Shown here: in pieces, positions 17,821-26,670 of the stretch
Layout: every line of letters starts with the position of its first letter
How positions within the stretch are numbered: the stretch's first letter is position 1
Source of the DNA: Candidatus Acidiferrales bacterium
GTDB lineage: Bacteria; Acidobacteriota; Terriglobia; Acidiferrales; UBA7541
NCBI GenBank assembly: GCA_030037525.1
Contig: JASHRC010000087.1
Location: 1-47,913 of the forward strand
Direction of reading: 5' to 3'
Length of the DNA: 47,913 bases
Program-made: the position numbers and the translations under genes
Notes under the pieces: generated by a model
What the model saw: the letters and a program-made list of their open reading frames with translations, nothing else
What the model was told of the DNA's origin: nothing
The model's database searches: none

Positions 17821-18426
17821 CTAGTTGGTGACGCCGAAATCGGGCGGAATCAGAAACTCGACAGTCTTGCGAAATGCCTTGCCGCGGTGGCTCCACCGGT
17901 TCTTTTCCTGGGCGGAGATTTCAGCAAACGTACGCGCGAGATCGGAGGAAAAGAAGACCGGGTCGTAGCCGAAGCCGTTTGCGCCGTGCGGCTCTCTGGT
18001 AATCGTGCCCGGCACAAAATCCGAGGCAACGACCAGCAAACGGCCTGGATGCGCCACCGCAATCACACAGACAAAACGCGCTCGTCGCTCGTACCCTTCC
18101 CTGCCTTGCATTTCGTGAAGCAGTTTACTCAAGTTTTCCTCATCGCTGGCGTGGGGTCCGGCGTAGCGCGCCGAGCGCACACCCGGAGCCCCGCCCAGCG
18201 CCGGCACGACCAGGCCCGAATCGTCGGCGAGAACCAGCTCCGGAGTGAAACGGCTGTAATGGAGTGCCTTTCCGGCGGCATTCTCGGCGAACGTTGGCGC
18301 CGATTCGTCAAACGGCGGGAGCTCGGAAAAATTCGGGAGCAGCGAAATTTCCAGGTTTCTTCCCATGGCGAGCTGGCGGTATTCGCCGAGCTTGCCGGGG
18401 TTTGATGATGCCAGAACGATTTTCAC
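17821..18426 (-). CDS. rdgB: XTP/dITP diphosphatase (RdgB/HAM1)
   Basis: A 201-residue house-cleaning enzyme that hydrolyses dITP, XTP and ITP to monophosphates and so keeps deaminated purines out of DNA and RNA. The nucleotide-binding start LASSNPGKLGEY, the acidic LADDSGL, GFGYDPVF and the C-terminal SHRGKAF are all present. The start is GTG. It lies 15 bases after the rph stop, which suggests co-transcription. The gerM-rph-rdgB order is the same as gerM-rph-ysnA in Bacillus. Confidence 0.94.
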   Translation of the reverse strand: MKIVLASSNPGKLGEYRQLAMGRNLEISLLPNFSELPPFDESAPTFAENAAGKALHYSRFTPELVLADDSGLVVPALGGAPGVRSARYAGPHASDEENLSKLLHEMQGREGYERRARFVCVIAVAHPGRLLVVASDFVPGTITREPHGANGFGYDPVFFSSDLARTFAEISAQEKNRWSHRGKAFRKTVEFLIPPDFGVTN

Positions 18427-18441
18427 GGTTTGGGCTGGACG

Positions 18442-19179
18442 CTATCGCGCGTGGCTGCGGAAGCTCGCGGGCAACACCTCGTGCTGGATTCTCGCGAGCC
18501 GTCGGATTCCACTGGCTGCCAGGTCGAGCAACTGCTCGAGTTCGCGGCTGGTGTACGGGCGCGCTTCCGCGCTGGCTTGCACTTCGACAAACTTCCCGCC
18601 GGCCGTCATCACCACGTTCATATCCACCTGCGCGCGCGAGTCCTCGTCATAGGCGAGATCCAGCAGGAGGTCATCATCGATGATTCCCACGCTGGTGGCA
18701 GCCACAGAATCGATGAGAGGCAGGGAGCGAAGAATGCCCGCCGCGACGAGTCGTTCCAGCGCCAGGGCCAGGGCCACGAACGCGCCGGTCACCGACGCGG
18801 TCCGTGTGCCGCCATCGGCTTCGATGACGTCGCAGTCGATCCAAACCGTGCGCTCGCCCAGGCCTTTCAGGTCGGTCGCGGCGCGAAGCGTGCGCCCGAT
18901 CATGCGCTGGATCTCCAGCGTCCGCCCGGACTGCCTGCCGCGAACCGATTCGCGCGGCGTGCGTTCTTCGGTCGAGCGCGGCAGCATCCCGTATTCGCCT
19001 GTCACCCAGCCTTTCCCGCTGCCTTTCAAAAATGAGGGAACGCCGTCTTCCACGCTGGCCGTGGCGATCACGCGCGTGCGGCCGAGCTCGATCAGGACGC
19101 TACCCTCGGCGCTACGAATGAAATCCGGAGTGATCTTTACCGGGCGTAAATCGTGCGGCGCGCGTCCGTCTGATCTCAA
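18442..19179 (-). CDS. rph: Ribonuclease PH
   Basis: A 245-residue phosphorolytic 3'-exoribonuclease that trims tRNA 3' ends. Family features: RSDGRAPHDLRP at the N-terminus, VTGEYGMLPRST, RTPRESVRGRQSGRT, IDCDVIEADGGTRTASVTGA. No ATG lies in the right place. The TTG at 19179 gives exactly the family's N-terminus and follows GGGAG (19186-19190) with 6 bases between; an ATG at 19275 would add 32 residues without similarity. It is 101 bases after the GerMN gene and 15 before rdgB. Confidence 0.94.
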   Translation of the reverse strand: MRSDGRAPHDLRPVKITPDFIRSAEGSVLIELGRTRVIATASVEDGVPSFLKGSGKGWVTGEYGMLPRSTEERTPRESVRGRQSGRTLEIQRMIGRTLRAATDLKGLGERTVWIDCDVIEADGGTRTASVTGAFVALALALERLVAAGILRSLPLIDSVAATSVGIIDDDLLLDLAYDEDSRAQVDMNVVMTAGGKFVEVQASAEARPYTSRELEQLLDLAASGIRRLARIQHEVLPASFRSHAR

Positions 19180-19185
19180 AAGGGG

Positions 19186-19190
19186 CTCCC
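19186..19190 (-). promoter_or_regulatory. Ribosome binding site deciding the rph TTG start
   Basis: GGGAG on the minus strand, 6 bases before TTG 19179. Together with the conserved RSDGR beginning of RNase PH, it fixes the start at a non-ATG codon. Confidence 0.6.
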
Positions 19191-19280
19191 TTCGCCCGGC
19201 CGGATTTTTCGCATTGAACAGTTTGACGACTGAGCTGAAGCGTGTCAACTCATCCGGCTGGCCGTCGCAAATCACTCTGC

Positions 19281-19922
19281 TCAGTGAGCCGAAGCTGCCC
19301 GAAGGGCCTGTGGAACCGCGGGCGCGGCTGGTCTTGCGGCCGGGGCGTTGCTCAGTTCGAAAAACCCGGTAAGATCGACATGGCCCGCAAGCGTATCGGC
19401 CTCCTGCCCTTTGATGAGAATCTTCAGGCGGACCAGGCCGGCCACGTTGCTTTCGAGCGTGCGCGCGATGGAGTTCACAGCCACCTCTTCGCTCAAAATC
19501 CCCGACGGCATCTCGGAGGAAATGGCATCGGAGAAATCCGCGACGGCCGTGCCGTCGGGCAGAATGTAGAACGCCAGCAGTGTGGTGTCCGCTGGAAGCG
19601 TGCGCTGGGCGTCGGTGGGTGCATTGGCAATCAACGCCTGGATCAACTGGCGTGATCGCTCGACGGTGTCGGCCGAAAGAGGCAGATTGACTTCAACCGG
19701 CGCGACCCTGTCCGGCCCGGCTGCCCAAAAAATCTGCGCCTTCACGGTTACGTCGCTGGGCGTGGAAATAGGCGGAGCAAGAACGGCATGCCGCGCCTGC
19801 TCTTCCGCCGCTTGCGATTCGCGCAGCCGATGCATGCGACGCTCGAGCGTTCGCAAGCTGATTAGGCCAACGACCACGGCGACGGCGAGAATCGCCAGGA
19901 GAATTTTCAGGCCTCGCGGCAT
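19281..19922 (-). CDS. GerMN-domain membrane-anchored protein
   Basis: A 213-residue protein with an N-terminal membrane segment (LKILLAILAVAVVVGLI) and one GerMN domain (about 60-185; VKAQIFWA, LIQALIANAP, LLAFYILPDGTAVADFSD, ILIKGQEADTLAGHVDL). There is no lipobox cysteine, so it is anchored by the helix. GerMN was named from spore germination proteins, but it is widespread in non-spore-formers and is thought to bind ligands at the envelope. The ATG overlaps the stop codon of the amidase gene by one base (TAATG), so the two are translationally coupled and a joint role in peptidoglycan remodelling is plausible. Confidence 0.85.
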   Translation of the reverse strand: MPRGLKILLAILAVAVVVGLISLRTLERRMHRLRESQAAEEQARHAVLAPPISTPSDVTVKAQIFWAAGPDRVAPVEVNLPLSADTVERSRQLIQALIANAPTDAQRTLPADTTLLAFYILPDGTAVADFSDAISSEMPSGILSEEVAVNSIARTLESNVAGLVRLKILIKGQEADTLAGHVDLTGFFELSNAPAARPAAPAVPQALRAASAH

Positions 19923-20740
19923 TATCTCGCTCCCACCGCGGCGGATGGCTGAAACGCCGAAATTCCGCTGGCGATCGCGGCCGACAGGGGGCCGCCCGAG
20001 CCCGCCAGAGCATCGGGCGGCACCGAGATGTTGGAAATCTCGATGGCCACAGCAGGGCACGCCACGGAGCGAAGAGTGCGCACGGCAGCGGCTGTCGAGG
20101 CAGCCGGCGAGCCGGAGAAATTCTGCGCGAGTTGGATCTGGATCAGGTCCGCCAGATGGTGGCTGACCTCCAGGTAGGGCCGCTGCGCTTGATCCCAGAC
20201 AACCAGCGTATTGGTCGGTTGCGGCGCAAGCCGCTTCGGGGGGGACGTCGGACGAGCCGGTTGCTGCCGAGCAGCGGAGGGCCATTGATCCCAATAGGCG
20301 CGCGCCGTGCCGGGGAGGCCGGTCGAGGCAACGTGAAGGCTTATAAAAATCGCGTCGCGATGGGCGTCGGCGACCCCCGCTCGATCGTCGTAGGATGGGT
20401 TTGAATCGTCATCGCGCGTCATCAGCACGCGGTAACCCTGGCGCTCCAGTCGTCCGCGCACCGTGCGTGCCAGGGCGAGCACGATGTCTTTTTCCGCGCG
20501 TCCCCCTTCGCCACGCGCTCCGGTATCGGTGCCGCCGTGTGCCGGGTCCAGCACGATGACCGGACCACTGGGAATCGCTGCTGGCGCGGGAGCTGCTGGT
20601 TGCACTTGGGGCGCTGGCTGCGCCGGTGGTTGAGGCAGGTCTTGTAGGAGCCAGCGGGCTCGCCGCGCCCAAGACGCTGGCCAGGCGAGAGCAACGACGA
20701 GAAGAAGAAATGCGACGGAATTTCGCACCGCGCCAAGCAT
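19922..20740 (-). CDS. N-acetylmuramoyl-L-alanine amidase (Amidase_3)
   Basis: A 272-residue exported zinc amidase that cuts the bond between muramic acid and the stem peptide. An N-terminal signal/anchor (VAFLLLVVALAWPAS) is followed by a Pro/Gln/Ala linker, then the catalytic domain: LDPAHGGTDTGA (His68), Glu83 in GRAEKDIVL, His136 in FISLHVAS, and catalytic Glu233 in AIEISNIS. The stop codon overlaps the start of the GerMN gene. It heads the amidase-GerMN-rph-rdgB run. The domain contains an unusual Pro/Ala-rich insertion around residues 141-175, between the metal site and the last strands. Confidence 0.88.
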   Translation of the reverse strand: MLGAVRNSVAFLLLVVALAWPASWARRARWLLQDLPQPPAQPAPQVQPAAPAPAAIPSGPVIVLDPAHGGTDTGARGEGGRAEKDIVLALARTVRGRLERQGYRVLMTRDDDSNPSYDDRAGVADAHRDAIFISLHVASTGLPGTARAYWDQWPSAARQQPARPTSPPKRLAPQPTNTLVVWDQAQRPYLEVSHHLADLIQIQLAQNFSGSPAASTAAAVRTLRSVACPAVAIEISNISVPPDALAGSGGPLSAAIASGISAFQPSAAVGAR

Positions 20741-20749
20741 AGCAGAAAC

Positions 20750-20781
20750 GAAGCCTCAAGCCGCGCGGCCAGGCTGGCTTC
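20750..20781 (-). terminator. GC-rich hairpin between the GH13 gene and the amidase gene
   Basis: GAAGCC (20750-20755) pairs with GGCTTC (20776-20781), and AGCC (20759-20762) with GGCT (20772-20775), leaving a three-base bulge. On the minus strand the stem is followed by GTTTCTG. It lies between the GH13 stop (20806) and the amidase start (20740) and may end the GH13 transcript. It could instead affect amidase translation, because it ends only 9 bases before the ATG. Confidence 0.4.
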
Positions 20782-20805
20782 GACTTACCTTGCAATGACA
20801 TGCCG

Positions 20806-22320
20806 CTAGGCGGGGGTGATGTCGAACAGGTGGGCGTCGGAGGCTTCCCGGCGCACAAAGAGGCCGCGATTTGTAAGTTCGTCCCCGGTCCGCACGTAGC
20901 GCACATCGTGCAATTCGTCGTAGAAAACGTATTCCTTGGCGGCCAACTGACAACTGGGAAAATGAACACGGCCCTGCGATGGGTAGCCGGCCAGGTTGGC
21001 GGCAATCAATTTCCACAAGTTTTTCCATCGCCACTCAAAAACGACCAAATTCCCCGAGCTGTCATCGCCCTCCGGCGTAACCGGCAGAACACTCCATCGC
21101 CCGTTGTGAAACAGATCTTCTTTGGTGATGCGGAGAATCTTTTCGAAAAACGCTGCGGTTTCGCGATCTGCTGGTTCTTCCGCCCCGACCCGCAATTGGA
21201 TCGGAAGACGCACGCGGCATCCTTCGAGTTCCCCCTGGTGGTAAAAACGCATTCCCGGAAGCATGCCCATGAGCGTCGCCACCGACCGGAGGCGCTCGTT
21301 GCCGAAGACGGAGGCGAAGCGATCCTCGTCATGGTTCTCGAGGAATCGTGCCAGGTGGTTCTGATAATCGACGGGATCGGCCAGCCGCGCGTGGATCTCA
21401 CCGGCGTTCCGGTCGCGGACGGAATTGTAGAGGCCTTTGTCGTACACGAATGAAAATCCCAGGTCCAGGAGGCGCCGCTCGGTTCCCCAGTAGGCCTCGC
21501 CAAGCAGAATCAACCCCGGAAGGGCGGAGCTAGCCTCCTTCCAGAATTCGTTTTTCGGCGCGGGGACACCCCCGAGAAAACGACTCCAGACTTTTTCAAA
21601 AATGTCGGTCAGCTGCAGCATGGCCATGTCCGAGCGCACGCCGTCGCAATGGTTCGCGATGGTGCCGAGTTCTTCGATGAGCGCCGCGCGCAGGGCCGGG
21701 GAAAAATGGTTGAGCTGCGCCGTGTCGGTCCACGGAGGGAAGTAGGGGTCTCGTCCGAAGGCCAGATAGCGCGCGCCATTGGGCGTATCGATTTGATTAA
21801 AGCTCGAAGAATCTCTCCGGAAATCCTCCGCAGTGCCCTGCACGTAAAATTCCGGGTGCTCGCGCGTCCAGGCGTGATCGATGGCGGTGTGGTTTCCCAC
21901 AAAGTCGAGAAACAGGGCCATGCCGCGGGCGTGAAGCTTTTCGCGGATTCGATCGAGGGAGTCGAACGTGCCGATCCGCGAATCGGGCACGTATGCGGCG
22001 ACCGCATAGGGCGAGCCGACGACATCGCTGGGCTTCCAACCCGGCAGAGCGCGGTCATATTCGGAGATCACTCCAGGCGCGGAGAGTGCAACGCGGCGGG
22101 CTCCCGGGCTGCGTTGCCAGACGCCCATCAGCCATATGACGTCAAAGCCCAAGTGGGCGAGGGGGTCCCACTCCGCGTCGGGAACGTCTTCGAGTTTGAT
22201 CACGCGCCCAGCCTTGGCGGACAGTTTTTCGAGCCATGCCCAGACGTTGATTTCGTAGAGATGGGGATCGGGGCGCAGGCGGAACTTCTTGGCCGATGGC
22301 CCGAGACGGGGCGTTATCAA
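20806..22320 (-). CDS. GH13 alpha-amylase-family glycoside hydrolase or transglycosylase
   Basis: A 504-residue TIM-barrel enzyme of glycoside hydrolase family 13. The four conserved regions are present: LFLDFVGNHTA (Asp139-His144), CDGVRSDMAML with nucleophile Asp231 and Arg229, LLGEAYWG with acid/base Glu275, and FLENHDEDR with His330-Asp331. Region II is GVRSDMA rather than the more common GFRxDAA. There is no signal peptide, so it is cytoplasmic. The start is TTG at 22320, supported by GGAGG 6 bases upstream; no ATG fits. It could act on storage alpha-glucan or maltodextrin; specificity cannot be read from sequence. Confidence 0.9.
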   Translation of the reverse strand: MITPRLGPSAKKFRLRPDPHLYEINVWAWLEKLSAKAGRVIKLEDVPDAEWDPLAHLGFDVIWLMGVWQRSPGARRVALSAPGVISEYDRALPGWKPSDVVGSPYAVAAYVPDSRIGTFDSLDRIREKLHARGMALFLDFVGNHTAIDHAWTREHPEFYVQGTAEDFRRDSSSFNQIDTPNGARYLAFGRDPYFPPWTDTAQLNHFSPALRAALIEELGTIANHCDGVRSDMAMLQLTDIFEKVWSRFLGGVPAPKNEFWKEASSALPGLILLGEAYWGTERRLLDLGFSFVYDKGLYNSVRDRNAGEIHARLADPVDYQNHLARFLENHDEDRFASVFGNERLRSVATLMGMLPGMRFYHQGELEGCRVRLPIQLRVGAEEPADRETAAFFEKILRITKEDLFHNGRWSVLPVTPEGDDSSGNLVVFEWRWKNLWKLIAANLAGYPSQGRVHFPSCQLAAKEYVFYDELHDVRYVRTGDELTNRGLFVRREASDAHLFDITPA

Positions 22321-22326
22321 GCAGCG

Positions 22327-22331
22327 CCTCC
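22327..22331 (-). promoter_or_regulatory. Ribosome binding site deciding the GH13 TTG start
   Basis: GGAGG on the minus strand, 6 bases before TTG 22320. It supports this non-ATG start. Confidence 0.55.
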
Positions 22332-22450
22332 AGCAACCCCTGGGCGCGGCAGCGCGAAGGGGCGCTCCTGTCGAGCGCCTGGCCGGACCTCATTTGCCCA
22401 GCTCAGGCTCATCGCGAGTTAGGCTAACAAAATTCGGAAACCCCATTTGC

Positions 22451-22475
22451 AAAAAAAAAACGGGTCTTCCCGCTT
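22451..22475 (-). terminator. Intrinsic terminator after the S10 peptidase gene
   Basis: Read on the minus strand this is AAGCGGG, loop AAGA, CCCGTTTTTTTTTT: a 7-pair stem (one G-T pair) directly followed by ten T. It lies about 50 bases past the S10 peptidase stop (22524). This is the clearest terminator in the window, and it separates the peptidase operon from the GH13 gene. Confidence 0.8.
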
Positions 22476-22523
22476 CGGTCAGCCGGCAAGCTCCCAGGCT
22501 CATCGGAAGATCGGGAGTTGAAA

Positions 22524-24077
22524 TTACGGCTTCCAGGCGCTGTCGATGAAGCTGCCGACGCTCCGCTTGAGCTTCGCCAGGTCCTCTTCATGCAGATACA
22601 TCATGTGACCAGCGTCGTAATAGTCGAGATGGATTCGGTTTTGGACACCGGCGGGAAGCAACAGGTGGTTCATGGTGTACTCGGTGCCGAAGAAGGGGGT
22701 GGCCATATCGAAGTAGCCGTTTTCCACCTGCACTTGAAGCTGCGGGTTTGCGATCATCTCGTGAATCAAATCGCCTTCCACATTCGGCGCACCAGGAAAG
22801 CCCCCCTGGCGACCCTGACGTTTCCAATCCCAGTTCTCCCCAGGCTCGCTCGGCAGCACTTTATAGTTCTGTTCCCCTCCGAATTTCAGCTCCGAGCGGA
22901 CGTAGCTGTTGAAGGCTGCGGTGAAAGCGCCCAGTACACCGGAGAAGGAGGGATCAAATTCCGCGTACTCGGTCAACAAATCATAGGTCGGGCCCGAATA
23001 GCGGCCGTCGTAGCGCCCTACGGTAAGGCCGCGGCTTCTCTCGAGCTCCGCCCGAAACTGAGGGAGCGCGACTCTCAGATCAGCCTGGATCCAGTACTCC
23101 TCGCTCAAACCCGTGAACCGCGAGAGCTTTCTGGCCATGTCCGCTTTTTCCGCTGCCGTCAAATTCGAACCCTTCATCAGCGCGGCAGCATATTCGGTCG
23201 ATGCAAACTGGCGCGCATCGCCCAGAAACGCGTTCAAGTCTTCGGGTCGATCCTTGAGAAGCTTGTAGTACCAGGCCACCGCCGCGTACGTCGGGAGGTA
23301 GAGGGTGTAGGGCTGGTCATTGCCGGGATGGAAGGAAAGCGTACTCATGTCGAGCACGGTCGAGATCAGCACGATACCGTTCACCGAGATCCCGTCTTCT
23401 GACCGTAGATACTCTCCCAGCGCGACCGAGCGGAAAGTTCCGTAGCTTTCGCCGATCAAGAATTTCGGTGAATTCCAGCGGTTGTTGCGGCCCAGATAGA
23501 TGTTGATGAATTGCGCGAGACATTTGACGTCCTGATCGACTCCCCAGAAATCCTTGTCCTGCGCTTTGCCGACCGCGTGGCTGAATCCCGTGCCAACCGG
23601 ATCGATGAAGACGAGATCGGCCTTGTCGAGCAGAGAGTATTCGTTGTCGTGAATCTTATAGGGAGCCGGAGGAGTCGCCGCGGCGTTCTCGGTCACAACG
23701 CGGCGCGGTCCAAAGGCGCCCATGTGCAGCCAGACCGACGAAGAACCGGGGCCACCGTTGTAGAGAAAGGCGATGGGGCGCTCGGACGGATCTTTCCCGT
23801 CATCGCGAGCGTAGGCGGTCGAATAGACCAGCGCCGTGGGCTCGCCTTTGTCATTCTTGAGCAGTGTGGTCGAAGCTGTGGCCTTGTACGGAATCGACTG
23901 GCCGCCGATGCGGATGGAATGTTCGGTGACGGAGGATTCCTCCTTGGGAGTCGGATTCGTCTCCCCTGGCTTTGCTTCCGCGGTGGCTTCTTTCGGCGAT
24001 TCTTGCGCCCGAGCCTGAGCGATCCAGCCAAGCACAAGCAGCCATGCCAGCGCGCCGCAACACGAGATTTGTTTCAT
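22524..24077 (-). CDS. Exported S10 serine carboxypeptidase-like peptidase
   Basis: A 517-residue secreted alpha/beta-fold serine peptidase. The signal peptide ends near AQARAQ and is followed by a Glu/Lys/Pro-rich linker. The S10 features are FLYNGGPGSSSVWLHMGAFG (oxyanion hole), LIGESYGTFRS with nucleophile Ser211, Asp457 in NGYFDMATPF and His491 in DAGHMMY. The start ATG 24077 follows GGGAG and opens the signal peptide; further upstream ATGs do not. It lies 85 bases after the TIMP/CnaB-like gene and is closed by an intrinsic terminator. It probably degrades peptides outside the cytoplasm. Confidence 0.92.
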   Translation of the reverse strand: MKQISCCGALAWLLVLGWIAQARAQESPKEATAEAKPGETNPTPKEESSVTEHSIRIGGQSIPYKATASTTLLKNDKGEPTALVYSTAYARDDGKDPSERPIAFLYNGGPGSSSVWLHMGAFGPRRVVTENAAATPPAPYKIHDNEYSLLDKADLVFIDPVGTGFSHAVGKAQDKDFWGVDQDVKCLAQFINIYLGRNNRWNSPKFLIGESYGTFRSVALGEYLRSEDGISVNGIVLISTVLDMSTLSFHPGNDQPYTLYLPTYAAVAWYYKLLKDRPEDLNAFLGDARQFASTEYAAALMKGSNLTAAEKADMARKLSRFTGLSEEYWIQADLRVALPQFRAELERSRGLTVGRYDGRYSGPTYDLLTEYAEFDPSFSGVLGAFTAAFNSYVRSELKFGGEQNYKVLPSEPGENWDWKRQGRQGGFPGAPNVEGDLIHEMIANPQLQVQVENGYFDMATPFFGTEYTMNHLLLPAGVQNRIHLDYYDAGHMMYLHEEDLAKLKRSVGSFIDSAWKP

Positions 24078-24162
24078 GCGGAACTCCCAACTGGAATTTC
24101 TCTGTTTCAAACCCAAAACGGCCGCCTCTCGCGCCGAGACCGAAAACGGATACCGGTTTCCG

Positions 24163-25593
24163 CTATTGGCTGCATCCCGGCTTGGCAAACATCAGGATGA
24201 CTTCCTTGGTGTCATGATCGGAACCGTCGATGGAAACCGGCGCCGCTTCCAGGCGTATCGGCGGGGTGCAGAGACCAGCGCCGCGACGCCCGGTGGCTCG
24301 CTGCGGGCTCGGATCTTCCCAGGCGGAAATGGTGTATTGGGCCGATTCGAGCAAGGTGAACTCGTAGAGCCCATCGGCTAGCTTCCGCGCGGCAGGATTA
24401 TCGCCCCGGTCGGCTTGGGCCATGACGGTCACCTTGCCGGGCGGGCTCGCTCCCTGCCACTTCAGGCGCACACGCACGGGATGGTGGGCATACCCGTCTT
24501 GGAGACGCAGGACTAGGTTGGTGAGCTGCTGGCCTTGTTTGAGGGTTATGGCCTTGGCGTCGTCCAGATTCGCGACGCCGGGATAAAAGGCCCGCGGAAA
24601 CGGGGTATTCGGGTCGACGCGATTGGCGCGATTGAACACCAGAAGGTAGTCACCTGCACCGATATGGTCGAAATCGAAGACTCCGCTCGCGCCCTGAAAA
24701 CCCCACAGGCCCGGGCGAGAATCCGAGTAGCTGCCCTGGCGATACAGCTCCAGCGAGGCGAGCGGAACCGGCTTCCCGGAGGGCCCGACCACACTGCCGC
24801 GGATATGGCCGGTGGGCAGCGCGTCGACATCGTATTCGTAGCACGCGCCGTTGGGAATCTTAAATGGCGAAAGGCTGCGCGCGCCCGGCTTCTGCGTCAA
24901 CTCGGTGCGCGGAGGCAGATTCGCGGTGAAGACGTATTCACCCTCGTGCACATCATAAAAAGTATAGACGCCTTCTCGGTTCGTACTAGTCTCGAAGCGG
25001 TCATAGCGCGAGCGCAGCTTCAAGGAGATATTCGGAAGCGGGTCGTCGGGATCGTCCGGGGGCGAGAGGAAGGGAGGATTGGCGCGGCGCAGAACACCAA
25101 AAACTGAGGCCACCCGCTCGCCGTCGCGCATCGCGCGCAACTGCGGCACGAGCGCGCGCGCATCTGCCACCGGGCGCGTTCCACCGCAAATCGTGGCAAA
25201 CAGGCGCCCCTGGCTGCCCGGATGCGTGAAGACCACGTATTGTTCATTTGGCTTGAAACGATAGCCGCAGTCGCCATCTTCTCCGCCGGAGAAAATGTCC
25301 ACGGTCGATCGATCGGCGGGTATGTCCGCCGAAGCGAAGCGCTCGTCAATGTGGAAACGGTACCGGGTGAGGCGGGAAGCGACGATGTCCACCGGCTGGC
25401 CCTCCCGATTCGCTGAGGCGGGCGGTTCAGAGGCAATGTCCTCAACGGCGGTCATTGTGCCGAGAAAGACCACGTCGTCGTTCTGCAGGCCGGGGCATTG
25501 GCCGGGGGGCTCATCCGAACACGTGCAAGCGCGCACGGCGGGAGCCGCCAGCAGGCCCAGCACCACCAGGATTTCGAAAGAGCGCAAAAACAT
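24163..25593 (-). CDS. Exported protein with TIMP/NTR-like N-terminus and CnaB-like domains
   Basis: A 476-residue exported protein. The signal peptide ends at VRA, and the mature protein would begin at Cys23-Thr-Cys25-Ser, the C-x-C start seen in TIMP/netrin-like (OB-fold) domains; DDVVFLGTMTAVEDI and CGYRFKPNEQYVVF fit that fold. From about residue 180 there are two or more CnaB/carboxypeptidase-regulatory-like beta-sandwiches (SLKLRSRYDRFETSTNREGV, HIRGSVVGPSGKPVPLASLE) and a final beta-rich region. Such proteins are common in Acidobacteriota, but their function is not known. The gene directly precedes the S10 peptidase gene. An inhibitor or scaffold role is only a guess. Confidence 0.75.
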   Translation of the reverse strand: MFLRSFEILVVLGLLAAPAVRACTCSDEPPGQCPGLQNDDVVFLGTMTAVEDIASEPPASANREGQPVDIVASRLTRYRFHIDERFASADIPADRSTVDIFSGGEDGDCGYRFKPNEQYVVFTHPGSQGRLFATICGGTRPVADARALVPQLRAMRDGERVASVFGVLRRANPPFLSPPDDPDDPLPNISLKLRSRYDRFETSTNREGVYTFYDVHEGEYVFTANLPPRTELTQKPGARSLSPFKIPNGACYEYDVDALPTGHIRGSVVGPSGKPVPLASLELYRQGSYSDSRPGLWGFQGASGVFDFDHIGAGDYLLVFNRANRVDPNTPFPRAFYPGVANLDDAKAITLKQGQQLTNLVLRLQDGYAHHPVRVRLKWQGASPPGKVTVMAQADRGDNPAARKLADGLYEFTLLESAQYTISAWEDPSPQRATGRRGAGLCTPPIRLEAAPVSIDGSDHDTKEVILMFAKPGCSQ

Positions 25594-25688
25594 CGCTACT
25601 ATCCTACCTGCTTTCCAGTGCGATGCGAAACCGGAGCAACGTTGTTAGACTCGGTGACCGATCCTGGGCCCTGGAACGACCGGCATCG

Positions 25689-26627
25689 ATGTACATCTGC
25701 GTAACAGGCGGAACGGGCTTCATCGGTGGCGCCTTAGTGCGGCGTCTCCTCGGCGAGCGGGCGCAAGTTCGCGTGCTGGCCAGAGGGTCTTGGCGAGCCG
25801 ATGCGCTCCAGGCACAAGGTGCCGAAATCGTCCGCGGCGATTTAGCGAACCAGGCGGCGATCGAACGCGCGATTGAGGGCGCCGACATCGTCTACCACGC
25901 GGCGGCGAAAGTCTCCGGCCCTGGCACGCGCCAGGAGTTTTTTGAGGCGAATGTAAACGGCACCGAGCGCATGCTCGAAGCCTGTCTGCGGCAGGGCGTG
26001 CGGCGGATCGTCTACCTCAGCTCGCTTGCGGTCTACGGGCGTGTGACGCTTGGCGAGACAATCGACGAAGACACGCCTCTCGACCCAAACCCCCAAGGAC
26101 GAGACTTTTATTCGCAATCGAAGATTGCGGCCGACCGGCTGGCCGCCTCCTTCGCCGCTCAAAATCGCCTGGCGGCGGTGATTCTCCGCCCAGGAATTGT
26201 GTACGGGCCGGGCCGGCCGCTGCCGGTTGGGCTGCTGGGATTTCGAACCGGGCGCTTCAATTTCGTTTTCGGAAGCCCCGGCCTACACTTCCCGCTCAAT
26301 TATATTGAGAACCTGGTTGATGCGATGTTGATCTGCGCGAGCGCCGCCAGAGACGCGGTGCGACACTACATCGTTCTCGATCACGAGGACCTCACGCTCG
26401 GCGCCTATCACCAGGCCAAGAGCGAAGCCGATCGGACGCGCACAATTTTTCTTCCGCGCTGGCCCGTGCTCGTGGGAGGACCGCTGTGGGGACTGCCGAG
26501 AAACCAGATTCGACGAGCATTCCAGGATCGGCACTACCGTACGCGCCGAATCCGCGAAGAAACCGGATGGGCGCCCCAGATTGATTTCCGCGCGTCGATC
26601 ACGCAGACGCTGGAGGGGTCGGCCTGA
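25689..26627 (+). CDS. NAD-dependent sugar epimerase/dehydratase-family protein
   Basis: A 312-residue extended short-chain dehydrogenase. The NAD-binding loop VTGGTGFIGG (5-14), DLAN after strand 3, HAAAKVSGPG, the active-site Ser111-Ser112 and Tyr141-x3-Lys145 (DFYSQSKIAADR) are all present. The start ATG 25689 is the one that places the Rossmann loop at residue 5; the ribosome binding site is weak. The C-terminal part (GPLWGLPRNQIRRAFQDRHY) resembles 3-beta-hydroxysteroid-dehydrogenase-like or sugar-nucleotide epimerases. It precedes a glycosyltransferase gene by 186 bases and may supply or modify its sugar or lipid substrate. Confidence 0.85.
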   Translation: MYICVTGGTGFIGGALVRRLLGERAQVRVLARGSWRADALQAQGAEIVRGDLANQAAIERAIEGADIVYHAAAKVSGPGTRQEFFEANVNGTERMLEACLRQGVRRIVYLSSLAVYGRVTLGETIDEDTPLDPNPQGRDFYSQSKIAADRLAASFAAQNRLAAVILRPGIVYGPGRPLPVGLLGFRTGRFNFVFGSPGLHFPLNYIENLVDAMLICASAARDAVRHYIVLDHEDLTLGAYHQAKSEADRTRTIFLPRWPVLVGGPLWGLPRNQIRRAFQDRHYRTRRIREETGWAPQIDFRASITQTLEGSA

Positions 26628-26670
26628 AAGCCTGGCCTCGCCGACGGGAGCGGGATCCTTTCCATTCCGT

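Noticed and set aside
19281-19922. GerMN domain as evidence of sporulation
   Set aside because: GerMN occurs in many non-spore-formers, and no other sporulation gene is present.
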